Shown here one piece after another: positions 22,823 through 34,799 of a stretch of DNA of 64,000 bases. The stretch's first letter is position 1. The number at the start of each line of letters is the position of its first letter. Under the pieces are notes generated by a model. It saw only the letters and a list, made by a program, of their open reading frames with translations. It had not been told where the DNA came from and did no database searches. The position numbers and the translations under genes were made by a program. Origin of the DNA: Magnolia sinica (lineage: Eukaryota; Streptophyta; Magnoliopsida; Magnoliales; Magnoliaceae); contig NC_080584.1 in NCBI RefSeq assembly GCF_029962835.1, positions 79,264,862 through 79,328,861 of the forward strand. Direction: 5' to 3'.

Positions 22823-24033
22823 TTGATTTGGATTTTGATTGAAGAAACCTTGAGGAGTAGCCGTTTGTCCATTCTTCCAACTAAAGTTTGGATGATTTTT
22901 CCAACCAGGATTGTACGTATTGGAGTTAGGTCCAGTAAAAGGTCTTTGATAGTTGTTTACGGCATTAGCTTATTCATTCAACACTTCTCGAAAGGCGGGT
23001 ATTGTAGGATAATTTTCAGTTGTATGAATGTTGCAATCACAGATGCCGCAAACAATTTCATTAACCTTATCCTTCTTTCCTTCCATGGCCTCAACTTTCC
23101 TTATGAGCGTAGTCACTTTACACTTGAGATCATCCTCTTCTTTCAAGAGATATGATCCACCTTTCTCCTTTAATTGAGTCAGCCTAGACGTGGTGTATGA
23201 TTTTGGGTAATAGTCCTAAGATTGTGTTTTTTCAGCCAGTCTGTCGAGGTAGTCCCATACCTCGTCGACATCTTTATTAATGAACTCTCTACTACACATT
23301 GTCTTGACCATTTAGCGCATGGAAGATGTCAGTCCATCATAGAAAAAATTTGTAATGCGCCACGTTTCAAATCCGTGTTGTGGGCATGAACTGACCAAAT
23401 CTTTGAACCTTTCCCAACATTGGAAGAATGTTTCATCTTCCTTTTGGGCAAAGTTCATGATTGCTTTTCTGAGGGTAATCATTTTATGATGTGGGAAGAA
23501 TTTTTTTATGAATTCCCTCTGCATGTCGTTCCTTGTGCCAATGGATCTAGGACGCAGTGAATGTAACCATGTCTTAGCTTTCTCTTTTAAGGAAAAAGGA
23601 AAGAGTTTCAGCCTAATTGTATCCTCAGATACATTAGGAAAATATAATGTGGCTATAATCTCATCGAACTCTTTCAAATGTAAATATGGACTCTCTGATT
23701 CAAGTCCATAGAATTTGGGAAGGAGTTGGATAACTCCTGGCTTGATGTCGATTTGTCTTGTGTTTTCAGGGAAAATCATGCATGAGGGCATACTCACTCC
23801 CGCTGGTTGTAGATAATCTTGTAAAGTACGAGGCGGGGGTGCCTGATGCACCTCATTCTCATCTTGGGTATCCTCCACCCTGGTGGAAGTAGAGGAGGTT
23901 GGTCTTCAGCCATAACTTCAATTAACTCAGGGGATTTCGAGCGGTGTCTAGTCCTGCGATGGATAGTCAACCCCTCAACCAATCCTCCTTCAGTCAAGAG
24001 ACGTTGAGTGCGGTCGAGGGCCCACTTGGGCAT
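22823..24033 (-). pseudogene. Athila gag (broken)
   Basis: The start region is MPKWALDRTQRLL (24033). A frame change near 23880 leads to 'RTLQDYLQPAGVSMPSCMIF', 'KPGVIQLLPKFYGLESE', 'RLKLFPFSLKEKAKTWLHSL' and 'ETFFQCWERFKDLVSSCP', the retrotransposon gag core. Stops after 'GLTSSMR' (about 23311), after 'AEKTQS' and near 22973 break the rest. The zinc knuckle reads C-x2-C-x4-H-x4-Y (CGICDCNIHTTENY), with the last Cys replaced. Gag would form the RNA-packaging particle. Confidence 0.88.
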
Positions 24034-24718
24034 GAAACACTCGAAGCCCTCAATTTAAATTTGAAAACCTAATCCTAATAAAGAAAATCTAAAAAGAAAG
24101 AGAGGGTTGGAAAGGAGTTACCAAATTGGAGGCCCTAAGTTGAAGACCTGCAAAATAAAATAAAATAAGTTAGATTCTAAAAAGGGAAGAACAATCCTTT
24201 AAAAGAAAGATAGAAGTGAACTAGTTTCTAAAAGAAGAGAGCCCTAAACTAGAAAGTAAATTAGAAAGAGAACTGAAAAATAGAAAGTAGAGAAGGAGCT
24301 TACCGAATTAGAAATTTCTATCTTAAAGGCCTACAAAATAGGAAGGTTAGTTTCTAAACTAAAATTCTACAATTAAAAAGTAACGAAAAATAAAAATAGA
24401 AAGTTAATTTCTAAAAAGGGGAATAACTAACCAAGTTTCTAAAAACAAAAGAGGAAATTTCTAAAAATAAACTATTTCCTACAAATAGGAAAATACTAGA
24501 ATTAGAAAAATTTAAACCCTAACTTTAAAAGTGGAAAGAGTAGAGAAATTAGGAATGAATTACCAATTTAGGAACTTATGTCAGGATCCTACAAAATATG
24601 GAAACAAATTAGTTTCTAAAAATAAAATAAAATAAAAACCTTTAGCCTAAAGTTAGTAAAATCCTAATCCTAACCTAATTCTAAAACTAATTAATTTCAG
24701 AAAAACGTAACCGTCAGT
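24034..24718 (-). other. Athila 5' untranslated leader
   Basis: AT-rich leader between the primer site and gag with repeated 'gttagtttctaaa/aattagaaa'-type words. No coding sequence. The repetition suggests slippage-prone purine-rich leader sequence. Confidence 0.55.
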
Positions 24719-24735
24719 CCCCGGCAACGGCGCCA
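24719..24735 (-). other. Athila primer-binding site (tRNA-Asp type)
   Basis: On the element strand TGGCGCCGTTGCCGGGG lies six bases after the 5' LTR end. This is the characteristic primer site of Athila-type elements, pairing with the 3' end of an Asp tRNA. Confidence 0.85.
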
Positions 24736-24741
24736 AAAACT

Positions 24742-26919
24742 TGTTCACTCCCCAAGTATAGGGTTGTGATGTAGTAATAAACTCGATAAGACCGAGGTCG
24801 AATCCACAGGGACTGAAACTTGTACGTTTCCTGAAACTAGGTAGAAATAGAACTAGCCTAAGATGCAATCAAACTCAAATGTAAATTGATGAATAATGGT
24901 GAGAGATTAATGTAAAACTTAAGGAATTCAGAGGAAGGAAATTAGGGATTCAGAGGATCCACTTGTAGAGATCAGGGAGATCTTATACCTGCTTCAAAAA
25001 TCATGGAAATCAATTAGGCTTTCTTTGGTATAGTTTTCAAGAGATGATAGGTATATGAATTAGAATGGATTCCATCACCAAACCATGCCCAGGAGACAAA
25101 GTAAATAACAGAATTAAACTAATTACCAACCAACCAATAATGTATGAAGTTCAGGAAGGGTATTGTCATCCTACCATGCCCATGGAACAATGATGAACAA
25201 CAGGGCTTCCTGACTTTATAAACATAAAAAGGGAAAAGAAATACTCAAAGCCATTGCAAACCCATTATAATTTTAGTCACAACAGACCGTTAAAGACTAA
25301 AAAATATTTCTTTAATAATCAACTAAATCAAATTCAATTTATGGATTTTAAATTAAAGGCACAAAATAGAATCTCTCATCTCCCTACAGGCTTCACCTCT
25401 TAGCCCTAGCTGAGAGGTTTAGCCATACATGAATGGGCTAAACAAAGCAACAAAATAAAAATAAAAAGAGAAAGAAAAGAACAAGAAGGACAGAGAGAAC
25501 CAGATCTCAATCCTCTTCCAGCTTCCCGTCCCTACCAGCTTCCAATCCCATCCTTTCACGGCTGCCTCTGCTCCTCTCAAAACCGTGCTCACGTTACAGC
25601 CGCAAAGGCTCTCTTTTAAAGACAAAAAACTCTTCCCGGAACTGCTGTGGAGTCCTAAAAGAATTAGGCTGCGGAAGCTGGAGACTCCCTATAGAAGTCT
25701 TGGTTGGATGGTGCGGATGGAGGTTTTTGGAGAGAGACCTTGCTGGAGTCGGACTTCATGCACGCTCTCTACTGCGAGATACCTCACGCAGTCAGGGATT
25801 CGGCGTCTCCACTCTTCTTTTTCTTTGCTTTCTTTCCAAAAGGACAGCGTCCTCTGGGGGTATTTTGACAGACCTACATGATGAACGGTTCAGATCGTCC
25901 GTCCGATCGCCCCTAAGGGCGCACAACCTACCGCAAAATCTGGACAGCGTCAGGCGCAAAAACAGGGCCTACGTATCGTTACGCTATGAAGATGGTGGGG
26001 CCCACTTTACTGGTGGTTTGGGAAATCCATGCCGTCCATTGGGTTTGCAGTCGAATTTCGGTGCAGAGGGAGATGATTTTTACTTCCGATACTGCGGCCC
26101 ACTGACTCTGTTCTTCAGCCATCCGACCGGCGTTTGGACTCCCTGCATATGCACTGCTTTCGTGAAAATCGGACCGTAGATCAGTGTGCGGTCGGTTTGA
26201 CCTCCTGATCACATTGAACGGTGCGGATCATGAAAACGCACGCTGATATTGGCCCACCTGCAAAGCCTGTTGCGAATTGGCGTCTCTATTTCCTTGTTAA
26301 ACACGGACGTCGGGTCAGCGCCTGCTGACCGACTCCGTCTGTTCGATGCACGGCGAGTGCATGATTCCTCTGTACGCCACTCGCATACAATGGACCCCAC
26401 CTTGATGTATATGCAAAATCCAATCCATCCATCCATTTTGTCAACTCATTTAACGCGTAGATACCAACTTTTAAGCATATCCAGATAGCAGGTGGGCCCC
26501 AAATCAAGGGTTTATGGGCTGATCTGTTCGTTGGGACACTTGCACAGGGATTGAACGGATGAAATTTGATGTGTACGGTTAATTTATGGTCCTCGGTCGA
26601 TGTATGAATTTTCGAACTGAACGGATGGTGGGAACCCTGTGATCTTGCATTCTGGATGTCCTTCGGGCCACTTGAGCTTCGGTTTCTCGATTTTCTTGAA
26701 TCCCTGACGTGCACATCCGTCGATCTTGGTCTCCTGGGGTCCGTCGCTTGCCTTGGTGATTTCAGACCATTAAATCCATGCTTTTGGTACCTTTTCCTAG
26801 TCCAGGCTCGTAAATACGCCCTGCATCACAAACATGATTAAATCAGGCCGATAAACAGTACTATGTTTGTAAATCCTGGCAATAACTAGGGTCTGATATG
26901 CGATATTCGACCCTCAATA
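24742..26919 (-). repeat. Athila 5' LTR
   Basis: On the element strand it runs TATTGAGGGTCG...GGAGTGAACA. The inner end is standard AACA, the outer start is TA rather than TG. It is almost identical to the 3' LTR at 15129-17305 over its whole length. It should contain the element promoter, but I could not place one reliably. Confidence 0.92.
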
Positions 26920-26924
26920 GTGCC

Positions 26925-28591
26925 CCTATTTTTACTTATGAAAATCTAATGTGCATCGATATATCGAAGTCGTTCTCGATACCATCGAAGTTCAAATCTC
27001 GATGATATCGGAAGACTCTCAATGTGATCGGTCATGGGCGCCTAAGTTCTCCAGCAATTATTTCAGGATTATTTATTTGCGATCGAGGGGCACTTGATAG
27101 AATTGATATTCAAATATCGATGATATCGGCAAGGTTTCGATGGCATCGAACAGGGACAGAAACTGTCCAGACAGCTTAAATAAAAATCCTTTTGATTTAT
27201 TGATGCCTCGATACTCTATCGGTATCATCGACATTTAAATTCCGATGATCTCGAAGGTCCCTCGATCATTCTTATAAACTTGAAATATTTCATAACAAGC
27301 CTCTCTCATTTTCAAGTGTCGATGAATCAATCCTCTCATTGATGATATCGGACTTCGAAATCCGATGACATCGATACGTATTTCGATTCCCTCGACTAGC
27401 TGGCAAAGGGTTTCAAAAGCGTATGACATTTGAGTTTGTGCCATCAAGCAGCCAGGCGATGCAATCGAGAGTATACGCTCGATGATATCGACCCCGCTCG
27501 ATGATATCAAACTCTGTCATAAATGTGACCGTTTTATATCCGTTGGAACCTTTTTACTTATATAAAGAGAGGTTATCTATTGTTGTTGAGAGAGAAAAAA
27601 GAGAGTGCTTTTGAGTGTTTTACCTTAGATCATATACCCAAAGCCCTTTCTCTTAAGGGAGTTCATCTTCCAATCCACCCACATCATTGATATTCAATAG
27701 AGTGGATTGGGGAATGAACTTCCACATTTAGGAATCCTCTAGCTACTACCTTCATGGCAAATCATTAAGCCGGGATGCCTTGAATGCATATATGATTGGA
27801 ATCGCTCTATCTTCCTAATAAGAAAACATTTAGACAATAGGATTCCATCATAACCTTGACCCAACCTGTCGCCATATATTGGTACATCTTTTGAGTTGCG
27901 GATCAAGGAAGTAGAAGACTCTTCATCAATAAAGGAGGAGATCTTCATCAACGAGCTGAATAAGACTCATCCACTTATCTGTAAGTAACTAGACTCCAGA
28001 GGACCCTTTGATCATTCATCTGTAGGATTAAGTCTAAGGTGTTTCTCACCCTTGCAAGCCCTCGTAAGAGGCCTCCAGCGGGAGTGTACGTGGTGGGTGC
28101 GTTGTGTGGACCCTTGCTCTGTGGAGAGTATAAACATCTAATTGAAGGTGAACCTGTCTAAAACCTTAGGTTAGAGGTGAACCGTGTAAAACCTCAGTTA
28201 GGGTCTTATGAAAGATCCTTGGCCAGTGTGCCTAAAAGTGGGTGTGTCGTGTTGACCCTTGCTCGTGAGAGCATAAACAGTCAGCCTCAGTATAGGTTGT
28301 AAAGGTTGAAGATGAACCTAATTTAAAACCTTAAGTTTGAAGTGAACCGCTGTAAAACTTCCTTAATTAGACAAATCTGATACACTCAAGGGTTGAGTGC
28401 GGTTACCGGGAGTGGAGTAGATAAGTAGTCGAACCACTATAAAAATGACTGTGTTTGAGATTGCTATTCTTTTGTTTGTGTGATTTACATTAATATTTTC
28501 ATATCTAAATATTTGTGATCACACCTCACACACTTGCACAGTTATATCCATCATAAACTAGGTTGAATATTGCTTACTTCTTAAATAGTTT
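26925..28591 (+). repeat. Copia 3' LTR, right part (3'-truncated)
   Basis: This continues the copia LTR exactly where 15128 leaves it, matching about 3639-5274 of the 5' LTR (for example 'gtgcatcgatatatcgaagtcgttctcgatacc' and 'ctaggttgaatattgcttacttcttaaatagttt'). Similarity stops at 28591; the last 190 bp or so of the 5' copy have no counterpart. Deletion or another insertion removed the end. Confidence 0.85.
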
Positions 28592-31500
28592 ATGTTAAGG
28601 TTAAGTTGTCTTGGGGCAAGCCTCAAGCGATGTAGTAACTACCTCATCACGAGGTGAAAAGATAGCCGCAAGCTGCATGAAAAGAAAATAGAGTAATTAA
28701 AGGGCTACTTCCCCTTGGGAGGATTGCCCGGAAGTTCCCAGACTCAAGGTAACCTGTAAGGCCCTAGATTTCAGGGACCGAATAGGTATTCGGCTCCCAA
28801 ATTCCCGAGTGCCACTTATGCCCAACTAGGGTTCAAATTTTGCATAATTTGTTTATTTCATAAGCAATGGAGAAAGAAAGTGGACTATACAACATAAATC
28901 AAGACCAAAATAATAAACTTATGTGCAATTACAATGCAGTAAATGGTTCTGGTAAAAGGTAATGTAAGTAAGTGTGAGGGATCGTGTCCCACAAAATGCA
29001 TATATAATCTAAAAAAAATGAACTAATCCCTGCCCTGGGCCCCATCACTAGTCCTAAGGCGGTCTATGGGGATCCGCCAAAGATCTGGAAGTATAACAAC
29101 TCCTCATCCACGCTCACTCCATTAAGCGCATCGAGCTTCGTAATCCCTGCTTCTAAGACAAGTTCTAATTGGTGTTTTAAAATACCATCCCAGAGTGGGA
29201 CTGAGTGATCAACTCAATGGGTTTCATTAGTTACACATATCATTAATTCCATAAACGAAGTTAGTAAAAAGCATTCAAGCACAAATTCCTAATTACTCTT
29301 ATTAATGCATATGCCTGATATCATGGTATAATACATGCCTTTGCCATCCAACACTCCCTCGAGCGACACCATCTAATGTTCACAATTTCCAACACTCCCT
29401 CAATGTGATCTCGACTACTGAGTCGCCATCCTAACTAATATGATGTAATGGTGAGCATGTTATCCATGTGTATTAGTTACATTCATTCATCCAGCAGTTT
29501 GGAGAAATTGGGACACCCTAATAGATCAATGCCCTATCCTGATCGCGCGACTCAGGCGGTCGTGGCTATCTTGCGCTCGTGATCCTTGACCTAGTTGGGT
29601 TCGTCACTCCTAATTTAAACATACAAAGAACAGTTGCAAGATAAAAATCTTGCTCATGGTCACTATGGGGAGGCTCGTCGCCTCAGTGTAGGCCAACAGC
29701 TCGAGCATAGAGTCCCATTCTACCATGCCTATCTCCCGAGACTTATGGGTAACAAAAAGCTAGTTATCAATGGGCTCAAAAGGACGTATGGTGACTCAGG
29801 TTCCAACAAGCATGTGCATACATGGTTAACAAACATGGTCGTCAGCTGATGAGTCAATTTATCCCTTCTAGATGAATTTTGAATCATATAACATTAGGAG
29901 TAAGTGTCCCGCGTAGTCCCACTACTGCCGATTATCCATATTTTGACTAACTAGGTCTGATTGGTCCTTGGACGACCTACCAAAGGGGTTGGCCACATGG
30001 GTTCTAGAGTTGCTAGCCAACCCAACAAAGGTGCAGTGCATTTTTGAAACATATAAAAAAAATAATTTACATTCTACTTGTAGTTGTGAGGAATTTAGAC
30101 ATACATAGCAATATAATACAATCATTCATCATCATAGAAGTTCATGAATTCTTTAATTGCAAGGGAAGTTCTAGATGAGCATGTGAACAAGTCTTAAATC
30201 ACTTAAAATCATGGGGGAAATGGTGTACAATTCCTAATTATAGGGAAATTGAACATATATGGGAAGAATTTAGCAGTTTATCTTCTTAATTCATGTGTAT
30301 AGGGGACATGCAGCAGAAATTTCCCTATTTATTTCAAAATTGGGGATGTGTTATACTTAGATTTTTATGGTAAACATAAAATCAGGTAAAGCAAGTATTG
30401 GGACAGTTGAAAATCCAACACTTCTTCCCTAATAAGGATTTATTCACTCAACACTTCTAATATACTATCATGTCCCATGCAAGTGACATGCAAAGCAAGA
30501 TCTACAACCACAATCACTAAATTTCATCCTAGGTTTGATAAACGGCCACTTATAAATAATGGTCTGCACCTAGAGACGGTTGATGGCTTGCGAAGTCACT
30601 CTTAGGGTGCTTGTCCTGTGAATTTGTGTGTCGAAGCCCTTTGCCAATTTGATTTGCATGTTAGGGTACATGCAAATGACTCAATGTGCTAAAATTTGGA
30701 AAAAAGATCAGGTGGATACCTTTTGATTGCCAGCAAAGTGCTTCTAAGGCGGTTGAATCATGATCTCTAGCATGAGGTTGTGGTAGGAGAGGGAATTTTC
30801 CCAATTCCCAGCTCCTTGGAGCTCTCTCCCTCTTTACTCTCTCTCTCTCTCTCTCTCTCTCTACTCTCTTCCTACTTGCAGGAAATTCTTATGGGAGTGT
30901 GGGAGAGAGATTTTAGAGTTTTTATAGTGTGGGAGTTAGTTCAATTGGCCCTTGGGAGGCTAGTCTTAATGCATATACCCATAATGGGTGCATTTCTAGT
31001 CCCTGGGGTTGTCCCAGTGGCCCCCTGACCCATCTATGCTATGGAATAGGTGTCCCATAGTCAGATGAAGGATTGTCCTAAGTTTGGTCGCAAATGAATA
31101 AGTCAATTGATTACTTGGGCCCAATTTGTGATCAACGGTCACCATTATTCGATCAGGAGTCTAACTTGATGGACCAGAGTGGGGAAATATTCCTAATCTG
31201 TGGTTTGAGTTTGAATAAAATCTAACGGTCGAAAAGTCATAATTCGCTATCTTAGTGGTGGGGCCAATTAGTTAAATTTTAGGTTTTCTAGTTTTAGACT
31301 TTGGAGAGTCGCGCCTTTCAAGTGTTGACTTGATGATCCAAGTTGCATAGTTTAAGGTGTCTTTAAGGTTTACCATCTGCGATGGACCTCAAGTCCAGTG
31401 AGGCCCATAGTTTCGTATGGTTTCAAACTTATTGGACCTTTTATGGGTATTACATGCTCATTATAGTCTATCACAATGTGTAACTAGGTAGACCGGCGTT

Positions 31501-31690
31501 ATGGCCCATGCCCGACCCGAACACACTTAGGCTTGTTCGCGTTAACGACTTAATTTATCCTAACTTATCGATGATGGCTCTCATACGTGTGCACAATGCA
31601 ACTATCTAGTGTAGTCATACGACGGTTCCGCTAGTGGATGCCATACTGTTTGGCCTAGGTGTTGCATAGTCATAGCCCTATCGAGTCAAG
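28592..31690. repeat. Noncoding repeat-derived DNA, possible chromovirus-type LTR from about 28755
   Basis: No gene is seen. The sequence from 28755, TGTAAGGCCCTAGATTTCAGGG, resembles the TGTAACGCCC start of Del/Tekay-type Ty3 LTRs, and later text ('ccatcccagagtgggactgag', 'ttaaggtttaccatctgcgatggacctcaag') is in keeping with such a long LTR. No matching end or target duplication was found. A (CT)n tract lies at 30837-30861. The assignment is weak. Confidence 0.3.
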
Positions 31691-32282
31691 GATCTGGAAC
31701 TCTGACCAGAGGGCAACCAGATCCCCTGACCAAAGGTTGGAACCAAAGGACCTAATGATGGGGTCGGTCCCTAAGAAGATGAAAAAGCTGCCACTGTTTG
31801 GGGCGGCAGAAGCTCCTTATCTTGAGCGCCATTGTTAGAGTTGTCTCACTTGACGACGCTGCTAGCCTGGAATCCACGATATCGTGAATGGATTCCCCAT
31901 GAAAGTCCCCTAACACAAACATACCCTTGAAACCCTCTAAAGACATGGCAGCAAGGAAAGGAAGAAGAAGGGGTAGAGAAGAAAACATACCGGAAAATGA
32001 CTAAGTAAAATACCGGAAAATGACTAAGTAACCGGACTATCCACTCAGTGAACCGATAAGAACCAGGAAGGAAAAGGAAGAGAAATGAGGTCGACACAGT
32101 TAAGACTTCGTAAAACTACTGAGCGACAATTTTATTTTATTTTTTAATTTTGGGGGTATAAGAATCACAAAAGCAATGCATTCAATGTCGACATTACTTG
32201 CAAATACATGAAAGGATGCCTCGACATGCGATCTCCTCCACATGGCATTATGAGGTTTGCTCAAGGCCTGCATTAATGAAGC
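31691..32282. other. Noncoding sequence, nothing recognised
   Basis: Contains a short direct repeat 'taccggaaaatgactaagta' (two tandem copies, about 31990-32030). No coding, RNA or transposon signature was seen. Confidence 0.4.
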
Positions 32283-32314
32283 AATGAGAGGTGTCCTTGT
32301 ATGAATCGCCCGGA

Positions 32315-32512
32315 GTCGGGAACATTAGGAGGGTGGTCCATGTATAGCGCTTTTATGATAGGCTGCCCATTGTCAATTTTTGGATGTATGGGCATCCCGA
32401 AGTATAGTCCCTGTAAACAGCTTTTTCCTGATATGATATGATATGAATCGAAGTTTTTGAAAAATAAAAATAAAAAATAAAAAAATAAAAAAAATAAAAA
32501 AAATAAAAAATA
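32315..32512 (+). mobile_element. A-tailed retroposed insertion with about 31-bp target duplication
   Basis: The segment 32283-32314 (aatgagaggtgtccttgtat...) recurs at 32513-32543 with a few changes. The roughly 200 bp between them end in (aaataaa)-type A-rich sequence (32460-32512). This is the structure of a non-LTR retroposition. The body contains atgataggctgcccattgtc, related to sequences at 1733 and 37456. It may be a SINE or a 5'-truncated LINE tail; no promoter boxes were recognised. Confidence 0.55.
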
Positions 32513-32659
32513 AATGAGAGGTGTCCTTCTATGAATTGCCGGAGGCGAAATGATGCTTGCTACTTGGTGCACATCTCCTCATATGGAACCACTATCATAA
32601 TATCTTCAATAATACATCAGTTCAAATCTACTTACTTCTCAAGCTGATGAATAGAGAGC

Positions 32660-33326
32660 TTGAAAGTAGGGGGCCAACTGTTATAGGTAAAATCGAGATG
32701 ACTTGACGTATGGGACACATGGAAAAGAGGCAATCGGAGCAGATCCTCTGAGCTACCAAAGGGTTAGAGAAGGTAAGTTGAGCAAGAAGACTCAATGACA
32801 TAGCTGAAACAGTTAACTTAGCTTAAGAATGACTCTCATCAATAGAACCTCAGACAATCACCTCGACCTCAAATGCCAACCTCGACCTTTGATGCCAACA
32901 TCAGGCTCAGATGCTAACCTCAAGCTCGAATGCCGACATTAGGCTCTGAATGGAAATCCATAGAGAATCTCACACCATATGTGAGTAGAATTGCCAAGCA
33001 AGATCTCAGCCAAATATCACGTAAATTGAGGCATAATTAGAAAAATACTTGAAAACATATTCCGACTCTAATACAGGTCCCTCCAGCGTATTTACTCAGA
33101 TACGGAAGTCACCTAATAATACTTATAAATATATCACCCCGGTCAAGGGAAAGGTACACAACTATCACAATTCTACTATGCCAACTGTGAGTCCATACAC
33201 CTAACTTATGTATCAGAGGGTCATCGGCCAGAACCGACACTCTTAGTGTATCCTTGTTCTCCATTGAAATACAGGTACCTAATGACTTATAGGAGGTGAG
33301 TTAGGGTCGGCCAAATTCGAGCAACA
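32660..33326 (+). repeat. Polypurine tract and LTR of a Tat/Retand-like Ty3 element (remnant)
   Basis: The purine run gaaagtagggggccaac precedes TGTTATAGGTAAAATC (32679). The sequence ends ...CGAGCAACA (33326), so TGTT...AACA ends enclose 648 bp. Inside, a roughly 20-bp unit (variants of 'cctcgacctcaaatgccaa') is repeated about five times at 32860-32945, and a tail like 'ctaacttatgtatcagagggtcatcggcc' is typical of LTRs in this clade. No target duplication is seen, and the purine tract suggests the 3' end of a deleted element rather than a solo LTR. Confidence 0.5.
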
Positions 33327-33839
33327 ACTATATTGACATCCATTTATAAATCATTATATAAAATTCATGTCAGTGCTCACCCCTCAGAGTGACAGTGCCC
33401 CTTAAAGTGAACTAGCTCACCCTCGGCCATGCTATCCATACATAGTGGTGCCTCCTCATCCACTGATGGTTCACCTCATTTCTCCATGGTTTGGACATTA
33501 TCACGCGTTGCATGCACCACAGATGTATGAATGTTCCGTCTGAGTGCTAGCGCATGCCCGTGTACATCTTCTGTATGGGAGAGGCAACGTAGGAATTTCT
33601 AAGCGCCAGTGCCCAATGGGATCCGTGCATACTCTAGATAAAAGGGAAGATGTAGGTGTGGGTGTAGAGGGGTTCATGGTCATTTTTGTCACAAAAATTT
33701 AAAAAATATGTTTCAAATTTAAAAAATAAGTATTTAAAAGGTGGTGTTAATTTGTTGTTCCAACGAAATCTTGGGTCTATTTTGGTAAAAGGTCCATTAA
33801 AACTCAGGGCCCACTGAAGATCTACCACTTGAATGAGTA
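33327..33839. other. Noncoding sequence, nothing recognised
   Basis: AT-rich intergenic DNA between the Tat-like LTR and the NLR promoter. No supported feature. Confidence 0.4.
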
Positions 33840-34080
33840 AGGCAGCTCTTATATTAGGGGAAAAGGTGGCACAAATTCATTCGCCATGTACGATAGATTT
33901 TCAGAAGAGTTTCTGTTTCCAACATTTTGACCTTTTTTTTTATATGGACCAGACTAGTTCATGTCTCAGGACATTTAAATCACGGGACCCACCTGATGGA
34001 TAGCTTGAATCTCATTACTGAGGTGCCATGCTGGGTGGCATTCCATCTATATAAGGCTTACTTCCCTTGGCCATTTAAAG
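33840..34080 (+). promoter_or_regulatory. Promoter of the NLR-like gene (copy A)
   Basis: TATATAA lies at 34048-34054, about 30 bp before a likely transcript start near 34080. The whole stretch, from 'ggcagctcttatattagg' through 'catctatataaggcttacttccc', is similar to 63026-63240 and more loosely to 48950-49100 and 58790-58900. Conservation across four copies while flanks differ supports a real promoter. No specific regulatory element was assigned. Confidence 0.6.
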
Positions 34081-34175
34081 ACGAGACGATTGTATTTTAA
34101 TCTTTGAAAAGCTTTATTTTGCATTTGCTTACTCTCCATAAACCTTTCCAAGGCCAAAAAACCCACAATTTCCTG
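34081..34175 (+). other. Probable noncoding first exon of the NLR-like gene
   Basis: Pyrimidine-rich leader ending ...caatttcctg|gtatgttttt, a good splice donor. The same arrangement (gcttatttcctg|gtatgttctt) occurs at about 63335, and tttcggg|tatgcttctc near 49180. The following 3.4 kb to 37606 would be a 5'-UTR intron ending in ttgttatgtttttcag. The transcript structure is inferred from paralogue comparison and splice signals only. Confidence 0.5.
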
Positions 34176-34659
34176 GTATGTTTTTCCCTTTCTGACCTCT
34201 GATTTTTCTCTTAATTTTCTTCCTGTACATCTTCGTTGTTGCACAGTAGTCCCTCTTCTAATTAACATTCTCGGAGCTATAAACATAGAGCTTTTTACTT
34301 GCCGAGCTCACAGTGGGTATATGGCAAATCATCTACATGCTACTACAAGTGCCAGAGTGGCCAATGGGGTCGATTTTAGAGCCGTCCTGAAGGTTTTTTT
34401 TTTTAAAATAAAAATAAAATTTTAAACTGAAATTTCCTCTGCTTCCCCTATTTAGATTCATTTGGCCGAAAGATAAGGTCAGTCTAATTAGCAGGTGAGC
34501 CAAATCAGCAGCTGCAATATAGTTTTTCTAAGACCTGCAGGTTTATTTAATACCTTGGCCACTAGATGTGTTGACCGGCCTGATTTTTGCCACACATGAA
34601 TCACATGGAGGGACCCAACCGATGGATAGCTTGGATCTTGCACCAACGTTGACAACTGG

Positions 34660-34661
<2 letters not shown>

Positions 34662-34710
<49 letters not shown>

Positions 34711-34750
34711 GACGTGTGGTAGACAGCATTCGGCTCTGTCGACGGGCACC

Positions 34751-34799
<49 letters not shown>
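34662..34799. repeat. Two (AC)n(AT)n compound microsatellites
   Basis: (AC)n at 34666-34696 followed by (AT)n to 34710, then a second (AC)n at 34754-34786 followed by (AT)n to 34799, separated by about 44 bp. They lie in the putative intron. The second AT tract borders a MITE at 34800. Confidence 0.9.

Larger units (their letters stand above)
15129..26919 (-). mobile_element. Full-length Athila-type Ty3/gypsy retrotransposon
   Basis: An 11.8 kb element on the minus strand with LTRs of 2177 bp (15129-17305) and 2178 bp (24742-26919). It has a tRNA-Asp-type primer site TGGCGCCGTTGCCGGGG (24719-24735), gag, protease, RT-RNase H and integrase in that order. Target duplication gtgcc lies at 15124-15128 and 26920-26924. 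The empty target is preserved in the copia 5' LTR near 3638. The coding region carries stops, frameshifts and catalytic changes, so it cannot move by itself. The long LTRs, primer site and gag style point to the Athila clade. Confidence 0.93.
3164..28591 (+). mobile_element. Non-autonomous SIRE-like Ty1/copia element, interrupted by three Athila-type insertions
   Basis: Order seen: 5' LTR (3164-5465), initiator-Met-type primer site, gag, two CCHC knuckles, protease piece, an extra ORF, a polypurine tract (14645-14657) and a 3' LTR starting at 14658. Integrase, reverse transcriptase and RNase H are absent. A full-length Athila element splits the 3' LTR, and two solo LTRs split gag and the extra ORF. 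Removing them joins reading frames or repeat sequence on both sides. The 3' LTR stops at 28591, about 190 bp short of the 5' copy, so the terminal target duplication cannot be checked; ggagg precedes the 5' end. Confidence 0.8.
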
